Source: Pedobacter sp. L105 (GTDB taxonomy: Bacteria; Bacteroidota; Bacteroidia; Sphingobacteriales; Sphingobacteriaceae). From it: a DNA stretch of 64,000 nucleotides. The position numbers and the translations under genes were made by a program. Within the stretch, counting starts at the first letter, position 1. Each line of letters opens with the position of its first letter. The notes beneath the pieces are model-generated. The model ran no database searches and was not told where the DNA came from. It saw only the letters and a program-made list of their open reading frames with translations. This document shows positions 35,283 through 43,801 of the stretch, one piece after another. The stretch spans positions 178,367 through 242,366 of the forward strand of contig NZ_LMUP01000010.1 in assembly GCF_009765875.1 (NCBI RefSeq), given 5' to 3'.

Positions 35283-35971
35283 CTTAAACAGGTTATGGAT
35301 TGTTGATTCGAATTGATCTGAACGCTATCAATGCCTACGTTGCTGGCACCAAAAATATCAGCAATAGGATTATCTCCGACATGAATCACATCGTGCAGCT
35401 GCAGGTCTCTGTGTTTATGCCGGTTGATCTTGTTCAGCATAAGTTGAAAAAAAGCAGGATTAGGTTTAGCCAATCCCTCTTCATCAGAATAGAGCTGGAA
35501 ATCAAGATACTGCTCCAGTTCCAGTTGTTTTAATACTTTCCTCAATGTAATCCCGCTAATAAATCCGGTGTTGCAGAGCAGGCTTACAGTCGACAAGCCA
35601 GATTCCCTGATACCAGCTAAGGTAGCTTTCGTTTCGCTGCCATATACTTCAGGCATGTAATTAAATACTAAACTTTCCATTTCCTGGTATAAGGCTTCCA
35701 GATCAATAGTTATAAAACCGGGTTCGAAGTTATTAATGATGCTGATCACCATTAAATACATCTCATCCGCATCAATATTTTTACCGGTTTTTTCATTGAT
35801 ACTGTTCACCATTAGATCCACCTGACGGAAAATTGTAACAACTTCCTCAAAAGATTTTTTCAAAGGATTATAACGTGTATGAAAAATCTTCGCCCGCTCC
35901 AGTTTCCATTGTGGATTTGACCGGATTAAAGTGAGCCATAAATCGAAAGAATAGTGTTTATAGGGTTTCAT
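35279..35971 (-). CDS. HAD superfamily hydrolase
   Basis: The protein starts MKPYKHYSFDLWLTLIRSNP, where FDLWLTL replaces the usual DxDxT HAD motif I (D, L, W, L, T): the first Asp is kept. Motif II SLLCNTGF, motif III lysine in GLAKPNPAFF and motif IV HVGDNPIADIFGASNVG are present, as in beta-phosphoglucomutase/phosphoglycolate phosphatase-like members. The second motif I Asp is replaced by Trp, which may weaken phosphatase activity. It is the first gene of the ter-type operon. Confidence 0.82.
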   Translation of the reverse strand: MKPYKHYSFDLWLTLIRSNPQWKLERAKIFHTRYNPLKKSFEEVVTIFRQVDLMVNSINEKTGKNIDADEMYLMVISIINNFEPGFITIDLEALYQEMESLVFNYMPEVYGSETKATLAGIRESGLSTVSLLCNTGFISGITLRKVLKQLELEQYLDFQLYSDEEGLAKPNPAFFQLMLNKINRHKHRDLQLHDVIHVGDNPIADIFGASNVGIDSVQINSNQQSITCLR

Positions 35972-36202
35972 TGTTCATCTTAATTTGAAATGAAAATATC
36001 AATTCAATGATCTCATATAGATAGAGATAAGTAAATATAATTCTACTGATCATATAAATTATAAAACTTACATCATTTATATTTGGCCGTAAGACAATTA
36101 TAATAAATTCTATTTAAAATAAAAATTAAGTTTCAATGAATAAATTTAGGTAGATGGTCTGGGTTCACATTTTTTTAACGCGATAATGCCAAATCAAAGT
36201 GT

Positions 36203-37447
36203 CTAGATAATTAAATAGGTATGAGCTTGGATAGCAGAAAGTAATTGCTGACAATAAATTACCTTTCTTTTTTCATGACTTAAGCAATTCACATAACGGT
36301 GCTGATCGATGGCGACCAACGTTTCCGTTGTGGCTATATTAACATTCCCGGGATACATTGTCATTATCGCTGGAATATTTTTTTCACTTGTAATCAAATA
36401 ATAAGTCATCTTAAAATTTTCTACTTGAAAATATCTGATTAAATCGATCAAAAGCTCGTTGATATCCTCGCCCAGGTAGACAATAGTTGAAACATTGTTA
36501 TCATTTGCCTTATCTCTCAAAAAATCCAGCTTTTCGTCCTTAAATAAGGAAACATAAAACATGAATTTCTGATAGAAGGTGTCACTTGAAAGCAGGCTCT
36601 TTTCAACGGAACCAATAGAAATATGATACTGATCCCTAAAGTAGCTATTGAGCCATGCGCATACTATTGGTCCGTAATCAATATCCCCAAAATATCCACT
36701 GGTTTGAAACCCGCGACTAAATTCCGGATGAAATCCGGTAAAGTTTGCTTCAATCACATAATACTCATTGCTGTCTGTTATCCCAATATCCCAACCAATC
36801 AACGTACCCTGCAAAATTGTATCTGGTAATTTTTCCAAAATTTCCAGCACAAAGTCCTCAGCCTTTATAGTAATAGATCTATCTGTCCCTCTCGCAAGAT
36901 ATGTTAAACCATATATTAAATCTCTGCTGAATGTATGAATTCTAAATTCCTCGGTTAAAGTTAATCTCTTTTGCAGCACCCATTCTTCCAGATCATCAGT
37001 TCTATTCTGATGAAGACGAATGATTTCATCTAATTCATTCGATCTGTCAAAATTGTTGCGTATTCCAGAACGATCTCCTAAAGTGGCTTTGACGAAAAAA
37101 CCACTTTCACATAATTCTCTTATCTTTTGCTCTCCATTATTAGTAGCTAACAGTTGTGAAACTCCAATGGTCTCGGCCATAGAATTAGGAAAATAATAAT
37201 TTAGTAACTGATATTGCCTGTATTTATTTTCCAGCCTCCATCTGAAAATATGATGTTCATCAACATTTAGCTGTTTTAAAAAAGACCTTACAAAGAATGC
37301 CCCAATATTTCCTGATAAATTTGCTCTTAAATCCGGATCATCCCAAAGTTCAAATTCCTGCTGATCAATTTTTTTTTCTATTAACTGACTGTTGGTTCCC
37401 TCGATATCAATTACGAGTTTTTCTAAAGCATCACTGATTGTTTTCAT
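36203..37447 (-). CDS. ATP-grasp-like protein, paralogue A
   Basis: The 414-residue protein was not assigned to a named family. It has ATP-grasp features: FFVKATLGDRSG, the strand pair WVLQKRLTLTEEFRIHTF, and GTLIGWDIGITDSNEYYVIEANFTGFHPEF, where the D and the E-x-N supply metal ligands. The last ~100 residues are a separate domain ending ...TYLII. The frame begins at 37477, but the ATG at 37447 aligns with the start of the paralogue at 49659. The IGWDIG...IEAN pattern recalls the sugar-transfer-associated ATP-grasp group, a tentative comparison. The 231-base gap to the HAD gene is AT-rich with no recognised element. Confidence 0.65.
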   Translation of the reverse strand: MKTISDALEKLVIDIEGTNSQLIEKKIDQQEFELWDDPDLRANLSGNIGAFFVRSFLKQLNVDEHHIFRWRLENKYRQYQLLNYYFPNSMAETIGVSQLLATNNGEQKIRELCESGFFVKATLGDRSGIRNNFDRSNELDEIIRLHQNRTDDLEEWVLQKRLTLTEEFRIHTFSRDLIYGLTYLARGTDRSITIKAEDFVLEILEKLPDTILQGTLIGWDIGITDSNEYYVIEANFTGFHPEFSRGFQTSGYFGDIDYGPIVCAWLNSYFRDQYHISIGSVEKSLLSSDTFYQKFMFYVSLFKDEKLDFLRDKANDNNVSTIVYLGEDINELLIDLIRYFQVENFKMTYYLITSEKNIPAIMTMYPGNVNIATTETLVAIDQHRYVNCLSHEKRKVIYCQQLLSAIQAHTYLII

Positions 37448-37559
37448 AGTCTGATAAGCTACAAACAATAAGTCCATCTCTAATGGGTCAAAGGTTACAA
37501 ATTGTGCCGTATTCGCTCTTGACTATTGTAAAAGCAAGAATACTGATAAATGCGATGAG

Positions 37560-39419
37560 TTAAACTGAAGCGGGAATATCCTCCTTCTTAGGTACCAATT
37601 TCTCTGCCAGCCCTGCTCCCGCAGCCAATAATTCATTAGTAATCGTGCGCGTGTATTCAGAGATCTCGGCTTTGAAATCTTTTACAGAAGCACCTGAGCG
37701 GATCTCTTCCAGGCGTTTCTCCCAGGAACCGGTTAATTCTGCTTGTGCGATCTTCTGATCTTTTACTACATCATATACTGCCAACCCTTTATGAGTAGGC
37801 ACCAGGTTTCTTTTTTCCCTTTGGATATATTCCCTAGTGATTAGCGTTTCAATGATAGAAGCCCTTGTAGCAGGCGTACCCAAGCCACTGTCTTTCATGG
37901 CATAACGCAACTCCTCATCTTCAATCTCTTTACCTGAAGTTTCCAGTGCTTTCAACAATGAAGCTTCATTATATAAAGGTTTTGGTTTGGTTTGTTTTTC
38001 TAATAAAGCCTTTTCTACAATGGGCAATAAGTCCCCTTTTTTCACCTTGGGCAGTGAAGGGTTATCCTCATCTTTTTTCTCCTCGTCTTTATCATTCAGT
38101 ACTGAGCGCCATCCCGCAGAGCGGATCACCGTTCCATTAGCAATAAATATAGAACCAGATTCTATGGTGATCTTAGTGACTTCCTTCACACATTCCTGAT
38201 GAAAAGCCTCCAGCATCCGTCCCACCACCATATCATAAACCGCCTGCCGGTCAGAACTTAAACCCTGGGGTTCTATACCAGTCGGTAAGATCGCATGGTG
38301 ATCCGTTACTTTTTTACCGTTCACACTTCTTTTGTTCAGCGGAATGGTCATTAGTAATTCAGCAGATTTCCCAAATTCAGGATGTTTGGTAAGTTGCATA
38401 ATCAATTGAGGAACACCAGCAAATACATCGTCACCTATATAACGGCTACCTGTACGTGGGTAGGAAACCAGTTTGGTCTCGTATAAATTTTGCAGCAGGT
38501 TTAAAGTCTGATCGGCAGTATAACCTTTCTTTTTATTAGCCTCCTGCTGTAAACTACTCAGGTCGTGCAAGAGTGGTGGCGGTTCTTTCCTGGGTTTAGC
38601 CTCCACATCCAGGATCTTTCCTCCCAAGGGGAACCCTGAAGGTACATCTTCAATTTTATCAAATAAAACCTGTGCTTCTTCTTTAACATTAAAGTTAGCG
38701 ACAGACACCGCTTTAAACAACTGTCCGTCCTTATCCAATTGAATACCTAACTGATAAAACAACTGGGGCACAAAGTTTTTTGTTTCAATATACCTGGAGC
38801 AGATCATAGCCAGTGTAGGTGTTTGTACCCTGCCCAAGGAAAGTACAGAACGTGCCCCTGCAGAAATACTCAGAGCCTGTGTAGCATTCATGCCCACCAG
38901 CCAGTCAGACTCCGACCTGCAATGGGCAGAATTAAATAGCGTATCGTAATCTGTACCGGGTTTCAGATTTCGGAACCCTTCTTTGATCGCTTCATCAGTT
39001 TGCGAAGAGATCCATAATCTTTTAAAAGGCTTTTTACATTTCAGGAAATAATAGATATAGCGGAAAATGAGTTCACCTTCCCGCCCGGCATCTGTTGCCA
39101 CAATAATTTCGGTAGCTTCATCAAACAGCTTTTTGATAATATCCAGCTGTTTTCTTACCCCGGGATCCTCTACCAGTCCGTCTTTAGTTTTTATCTTTCG
39201 TATCGCCAGTTTAAATTTTGGCGGCAGCATGGGTAAATGCTGACGTCTCCAGCCAATATAACCATATTCCTGTGGAGGTGCCAATTGCAGCAGATGCCCG
39301 AATGCCCAGGTAAAAGAATAACCTTTCCCCTCGATGTATCCGTCTTTCTTTCCCGTTGCGCCAAATACTTTAGCCAGCTCACGTGCAACGGATGGTTTTT
39401 CTGCAATTACAATCTTCAT
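37560..39419 (-). CDS. topB: DNA topoisomerase III (type IA)
   Basis: TopB relaxes and decatenates DNA by single-strand passage. The N-terminal Toprim domain has MKIVIAEKPSVARELAKVFG and ATDAGREGELIFRYIYY. The catalytic tyrosine lies in TKLVSYPRTGSRYIG (about residue 315), and the SLGRVQTPTLAMI and GLGTPATRASIIETLI blocks are present. At 619 residues it is slightly shorter than many Bacteroidota TopB proteins, with no C-terminal zinc fingers. Confidence 0.93.
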   Translation of the reverse strand: MKIVIAEKPSVARELAKVFGATGKKDGYIEGKGYSFTWAFGHLLQLAPPQEYGYIGWRRQHLPMLPPKFKLAIRKIKTKDGLVEDPGVRKQLDIIKKLFDEATEIIVATDAGREGELIFRYIYYFLKCKKPFKRLWISSQTDEAIKEGFRNLKPGTDYDTLFNSAHCRSESDWLVGMNATQALSISAGARSVLSLGRVQTPTLAMICSRYIETKNFVPQLFYQLGIQLDKDGQLFKAVSVANFNVKEEAQVLFDKIEDVPSGFPLGGKILDVEAKPRKEPPPLLHDLSSLQQEANKKKGYTADQTLNLLQNLYETKLVSYPRTGSRYIGDDVFAGVPQLIMQLTKHPEFGKSAELLMTIPLNKRSVNGKKVTDHHAILPTGIEPQGLSSDRQAVYDMVVGRMLEAFHQECVKEVTKITIESGSIFIANGTVIRSAGWRSVLNDKDEEKKDEDNPSLPKVKKGDLLPIVEKALLEKQTKPKPLYNEASLLKALETSGKEIEDEELRYAMKDSGLGTPATRASIIETLITREYIQREKRNLVPTHKGLAVYDVVKDQKIAQAELTGSWEKRLEEIRSGASVKDFKAEISEYTRTITNELLAAGAGLAEKLVPKKEDIPASV

Positions 39420-39488
39420 GAATATCTCGTCAAATTAGGATCGGTAAAACTGATGAAAATTATCTGGATACGGAACAGATGTGCAAAA

Positions 39489-40394
39489 CTAGTCGCCCAA
39501 CAGGTCGATCCCAATTTTAAAAGTATTGCAGTGGGCATCTACAATATCCCTGATCTCCGGGGAATAGCCCCCACCCATGCTTACCTGGACTGGCAATCCA
39601 TGATCTTTACAGAATTGAAAAACTATCCGGTCGCGCTCCCTGCATCCGGCTTTGCTCAATGCCAGCTGACCGAGTTTATCAGTAGCCAACACGTCTACGC
39701 CGGATAGATAGAAAATAAATTCCGGCTGATGCTGTTCATATAAACCAGGCAAGGTTTCTCTTAAAATATTTAAATATTCTTCATCTTGTATTCCCGCATC
39801 CAATCCAATATCCAGGTCGGAAACCTCCTTACGAAATGGAAAGTTCTTCTCTCCATGCATGGAAAAAGTAAATACTCGTGGTTCATTTTGCAGGATCTGG
39901 GCGGTTCCATTACCCTGATGAACATCTAAATCAATGATTAAAATTCGTTTATATATTTTATTATGGATCAAATAATTAGCAGCAATCGCCTGATCATTCA
40001 ACAAGCAAAAACCTTCACCCCAGTCAGATCCCGCATGATGAGTTCCACCAGCTACATTAAAAGCAATTCCATGTGCGGCAGCAGATAAGGCACCATCTAT
40101 GGTACCCTGTGCAATCCGGAGTTCACGTTCCAGCAGATCCGCATTGATCGGAAAGCCTATTCTTCGCTGTTCCCTGGGCGGCAAGGTAAAATCTCTTAGT
40201 GAATGCCAATAATCTTCGTCGTGGGAAAGCAGGACAATTTCTTCTTCCAGCACTTCGGGTTCAAATAAGTTATCGGATGTAATGATACCTTCATGTAACA
40301 ACTGTGCCGGGATCAGCTCATATTTTAACATGGGGAAACGATGTCCCTCGGGAAGTGGATGTGCGTATAAAGGATGCCAGGCAATTTTAACCAT
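39489..40394 (-). CDS. Histone-deacetylase-fold hydrolase (class IV HDAC-like)
   Basis: The 301-residue protein shows zinc-dependent deacetylase motifs: GGTHHAGSDWGEGFCLLND, ILIIDLDVHQGNGT (metal ligands D and H), and SGVDVLATDKLGQL (third ligand D). Bacterial members act on acetylated small molecules or proteins (acetoin-utilisation-like or acetylpolyamine amidohydrolase-like). It follows kynU by 64 bases on the same strand, so both may be one transcript; a link to kynurenine formamide or acyl chemistry is speculative. Confidence 0.88.
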   Translation of the reverse strand: MVKIAWHPLYAHPLPEGHRFPMLKYELIPAQLLHEGIITSDNLFEPEVLEEEIVLLSHDEDYWHSLRDFTLPPREQRRIGFPINADLLERELRIAQGTIDGALSAAAHGIAFNVAGGTHHAGSDWGEGFCLLNDQAIAANYLIHNKIYKRILIIDLDVHQGNGTAQILQNEPRVFTFSMHGEKNFPFRKEVSDLDIGLDAGIQDEEYLNILRETLPGLYEQHQPEFIFYLSGVDVLATDKLGQLALSKAGCRERDRIVFQFCKDHGLPVQVSMGGGYSPEIRDIVDAHCNTFKIGIDLLGD

Positions 40395-40458
40395 TAGATT
40401 CGGGATCGCGCCTATATAGGTAATTTATTCAGTTATCAGCGCTTATGCCTTACTGGAA

Positions 40459-41742
40459 CTATTGAGCATTGCAAATCTTTAGCAGTAGTTCTCCTGTAAG
40501 ATACACATCTTCGAATGAATTGTATAAAGGAACGGCGCTTAGACGGATTACGTTTGGTTCCCTCCAATCACCCAACACATTGTTTTCTACCAATTGCTGG
40601 AAGATTCCTTTGGCATTTCCTTCCGCAATGATGGATACTTGCGCACCACGGTCATTTTCGTCATCGGGCGTAATCACTACAAATTGTGCTTTACCAAGTT
40701 TTTTGTTGATCTGATCGATAATATAGATCAGGTAGGCGGTTAGTGTGATACTCTTCTTTCTTAAAGGTTCCATATAACCTGCAGCCTGAAACAGTTTCAG
40801 CGAGGCGTGGTATAAAGCCATGGGCATCACCTGCGCACAGCTGATCTGCCAGCCATCGGCTCCTACTTCAGGAGTGAAACCTTTTTCCATTTTAAAACGG
40901 ATAGATTCCTTATATCCCCACCAGCCGGCGAAACGTTTTAAGGTTTGATCATTGAAGTGTTTTTCATGAACAAATATGCCACTGATTCCTCCTGGTCCTC
41001 CGTTTTGGTATTTATAGGAACACCAGCAGGCAAAGTCTATATCCCAATCGTGCAGACTTAAAGGAACGTTTCCAGCAGCATGCGCCAGGTCGAAGCCTAC
41101 AATTGCTCCCGCAGCATGACCTGCTTTGGTAATCTCTGGCATATCAAACCATTGTCCGCTGAAATAGTTGATACCACCAAACAGCACCAGCGCCAATTCA
41201 TCTGCGTTTTCAGCAATCCGGGCGGTAATATCTTCTATTCGTAAAGTATATTCTCCAGGTCTTGGGCTAATTTCTATAATGGCTGTTTCCGGGTCATAGC
41301 CATGAAAACGAACCTGGCTTTCTATCGCATATTGGTCGGACGGAAAAGCACCGGCCTCCATGATAATCTTGAATTTTTTTTCTTTGGGCTGGTAGAAACT
41401 TACTAAAAGTAAGTGAAGATTTACCGTCAGCGTGTTCATCGGGCATACCTCTGCTGGTCTGGCTCCTACAATTGGTGCCATTAGTTTTTTCAGTTCTTTA
41501 TGGTAATACATCCAGGGCGTATCACCTTCAAACCAGCCTTCAACACCAAGGTTCTGCCAGTTGTCCAGTTGTACCCCCAATACTTCCCTTGCAGCTTTAG
41601 GCTGTAAGCCCAAAGAGTTGCCACATAAGTAAATGAAAGGCTTACCATTTTTCTGAGGAAAAAGGAATTCTTCTCTTAAATGGCTTAATGGATCCTGCGC
41701 ATCCAGTTCTTTGGCAAAGGAGAGTGTGTTTTCAAAGTTCAT
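40459..41742 (-). CDS. kynU: Kynureninase
   Basis: KynU is a PLP enzyme that cleaves kynurenine or 3-hydroxykynurenine to (hydroxy)anthranilate and alanine in tryptophan catabolism or de novo NAD synthesis. Signatures: YLCGNSLGLQPKAA, GWFEGDTPWMYYH, VGFDLAHAAGNVPL and the PLP lysine in CWCSYKYQNGGPGGISG. Length (427) is normal. No other kynurenine genes are seen in the window. Confidence 0.93.
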   Translation of the reverse strand: MNFENTLSFAKELDAQDPLSHLREEFLFPQKNGKPFIYLCGNSLGLQPKAAREVLGVQLDNWQNLGVEGWFEGDTPWMYYHKELKKLMAPIVGARPAEVCPMNTLTVNLHLLLVSFYQPKEKKFKIIMEAGAFPSDQYAIESQVRFHGYDPETAIIEISPRPGEYTLRIEDITARIAENADELALVLFGGINYFSGQWFDMPEITKAGHAAGAIVGFDLAHAAGNVPLSLHDWDIDFACWCSYKYQNGGPGGISGIFVHEKHFNDQTLKRFAGWWGYKESIRFKMEKGFTPEVGADGWQISCAQVMPMALYHASLKLFQAAGYMEPLRKKSITLTAYLIYIIDQINKKLGKAQFVVITPDDENDRGAQVSIIAEGNAKGIFQQLVENNVLGDWREPNVIRLSAVPLYNSFEDVYLTGELLLKICNAQ

Positions 41743-42009
41743 GTTTTCAAATATTCAAAATATTTGTTGGAAGAACGGAAATTATTGGTTAAAAAATATT
41801 TTTTTATCTGAGGGAATCCATAGCAATGTGTGCTAAGCATGGAGTAGCTGTAGATCGTTTAACATTTTAAACCTAAAAATATCTATTTTATTAATTATTA
41901 TGTAAGCTTTATTAAATATTGATGATCGTCAATTGAGACATTTCAAAGTGCAACGGGAATAAGAGCTTAGTTAATTTTCATATTTTTACCCTGTAAAAAA
42001 GCAAAAATT

Positions 42010-42432
42010 ATGAAGATCTACCAGCAAGCTATCCGTTTACATGAGAGAAAAAGAGGCTTTCACCTGATTACCGCAGATGTGCTGCATGCATTTCCGCAGA
42101 TCAGTGAAATTAAAACAGGAATCTGCCAAGTGTTCATTCAGCATACCTCTGCTTCTTTAAGCATTAATGAAAATGCAGATCCTACGGTGAGGCACGATTT
42201 CGAAATGTACTTTAACAAAGCTGTTCCGGAAAATGATCCCGATTACTTACATGATGATGAAGGCTCAGATGACATGCCGGCACATTTGAAAGCTGCCATG
42301 CTCGGCTGCTCGGTCATAATCCCCATTCACAATGGAAGATTGGCTCTAGGTACATGGCAGGGTATTTACCTTTGTGAACACCGAAATTACGGGGGATCCA
42401 GAAATCTGATGCTCAGCGCCTGGGGAGAGTGA
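42010..42432 (+). CDS. YjbQ (UPF0047) family protein
   Basis: The 140-residue protein carries the family signatures FIQHTSASLSINENADP and HNGRLALGTWQGIYLCEHR, with conserved His residues that may bind metal. YjbQ proteins form small trimers and have been reported to have weak thiamine-phosphate synthase activity; the natural role is unclear. The 267-base upstream region, shared with divergent kynU, is AT-rich and shows no clear element. Confidence 0.9.
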   Translation: MKIYQQAIRLHERKRGFHLITADVLHAFPQISEIKTGICQVFIQHTSASLSINENADPTVRHDFEMYFNKAVPENDPDYLHDDEGSDDMPAHLKAAMLGCSVIIPIHNGRLALGTWQGIYLCEHRNYGGSRNLMLSAWGE

Positions 42433-42444
42433 GCTAAAAAATGT

Positions 42445-42452
42445 TATATTTG
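42445..42452 (+). promoter_or_regulatory. -7 promoter box (TATATTTG) for the GNAT-like gene
   Basis: Exact TAnnTTTG match 12 bases after the yjbQ stop and 45 bases before the ATG at 42497, suggesting that the GNAT-like gene has its own promoter. Confidence 0.45.
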
Positions 42453-42496
42453 ATGCCTTAAAGCTTACCCTATATAAACCCAAGAGAATTCCATCA

Positions 42497-43615
42497 ATGA
42501 CAAAGAAAATAGTCGAGGTTAAATCAAAAAAAGAACTTAAAGCATTTATTGATTTCCCACATGATCTGTATGAGCACAATCCTTATTACGTTCCAGAATT
42601 GTTCATCGCACAGCGAGATCTGCTGACTACCAATCCTTTTCATAAACACAATTCCCTGCAGTGTTTTTTAGTATACGACGGAGAAAAATTGACGGGCAGG
42701 ATCGCAGCGATCCTAAACAATGCCCACAATGAATATAACGATAAGACTGATGGTTTCTTTGGTTTTTTCGATTGTATAGATGATAATGAAACGGCAACTT
42801 TGCTGTTAGATACCGCTAAAAACTGGTTGAAGGACAAAGGTCTGAATACCATGATCGGTCCTGAGAATTTCTCCACCAATGAAACAGCAGGCTTACTGAT
42901 TGAAGGTTTTGAATACCCGCCAGTAGTCATGATGCCTTATAATTTCGCCTATTATATCCAGTTACTGGAGCAATATGGATTAAAAAAGAAGGTTGACCTG
43001 ATCGCCTGGCGCTGGGGCGAATCCAATTATGACGACCGTTCGGTAAAACTCCTGGATAAATTGCAGGAACGTTTGCAACGGAGTAATATCACCATCAGAA
43101 AGGTGAACCTTAAGAATTTTGCAGTCGAAGCCGCAAACCTGCGTAAAGTATACAACAAGGCCTGGGATAAAAATTCCGGCTTTGTGCCATTGACAGATGA
43201 AGAATTTGATTATTTGGCGAAAGACCTTAAGCTGATTCTTGATCCTGATTTTTGCCTGCTGGCAGAACAGGACGGGAAAATCGTTGGTTTTGGTGCGGCT
43301 ATTCCAGACATCAATGAAATTTTAATCAAAATAAAAAGAGGAAGATTATTGCCAACCGGAATTTTTAAGTTACTTTTAAATAGAAAAAAAATTACCGGCA
43401 TCAGGATTATGCTGCTGGGGGTAGTTGATGGTTACCGCAAACTGGGTATTGAAGCCTGTATTTATGGTACAATCATTAAAGAATACAAACGTAAAGGACT
43501 AAAATACGCTGAAGCCGGCTGGACGCTGGAAAACAATGATTTAGTCAATAACGCTATACGTGCCATTAAAGGAGATCCTTATAAAAAGTACAGGATCTAC
43601 GAAAAAGATATTTAA
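42497..43615 (+). CDS. GNAT-like N-acetyltransferase (YghO-type)
   Basis: The 372-residue protein begins with a region KELKAFIDFPHDLYEHNPYYVPELFIAQRDLL, then LVYDGEKLTGRIAAILNNAHN and FFGFFDCIDDNETATLLLDTA, followed by GPENFSTNETAGLLIEGF. A second GNAT-like half contains GVVDGYRKLGIEACIYGTIIKEYKR. The pattern matches large uncharacterised acetyltransferase-like proteins common in Bacteroidota. The substrate is unknown. Confidence 0.78.
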   Translation: MTKKIVEVKSKKELKAFIDFPHDLYEHNPYYVPELFIAQRDLLTTNPFHKHNSLQCFLVYDGEKLTGRIAAILNNAHNEYNDKTDGFFGFFDCIDDNETATLLLDTAKNWLKDKGLNTMIGPENFSTNETAGLLIEGFEYPPVVMMPYNFAYYIQLLEQYGLKKKVDLIAWRWGESNYDDRSVKLLDKLQERLQRSNITIRKVNLKNFAVEAANLRKVYNKAWDKNSGFVPLTDEEFDYLAKDLKLILDPDFCLLAEQDGKIVGFGAAIPDINEILIKIKRGRLLPTGIFKLLLNRKKITGIRIMLLGVVDGYRKLGIEACIYGTIIKEYKRKGLKYAEAGWTLENNDLVNNAIRAIKGDPYKKYRIYEKDI

Positions 43616-43646
43616 AAACCACTTTATTTATTACCTAAACTAGAAT

Positions 43647-43674
43647 GTTATACCGGACGCCCGTTCGGTATAAC
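43647..43674. promoter_or_regulatory. Palindromic operator-like site
   Basis: GTTATACCG (43647-43655) and CGGTATAAC (43666-43674) form a perfect 9-base dyad around a 10-base centre that continues the symmetry (ACG..CGT). There is no T-run. It ends 32 bases upstream of the -7 box at 43707, the place for a regulator site. The regulator is unknown. Confidence 0.55.
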
Positions 43675-43706
43675 TATTCGCATGCCATTTATGGTACTGC
43701 TTTTGT

Positions 43707-43714
43707 TACATTTG
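43707..43714 (+). promoter_or_regulatory. -7 promoter box (TACATTTG) for the MscS-type channel gene
   Basis: Exact TAnnTTTG match. Transcription would begin near 43721, leaving about 80 bases to the GTG at 43802 or about 25 to the TTG at 43745. Confidence 0.5.
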
Positions 43715-43801
43715 TCCGGTCGCTACCCCAAAATCAAATGATAATTGATCAGATGGTTCATCAAGGTTGGCGTTAGGATTTTTACATCTAACCTTTTTTT
43801 T

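Noticed and set aside
43745..43801. TTG start for the MscS-type channel
   Set aside because: It is possible, but the GTG at 43802 places the signal peptide at the N-terminus; kept only as an alternative.
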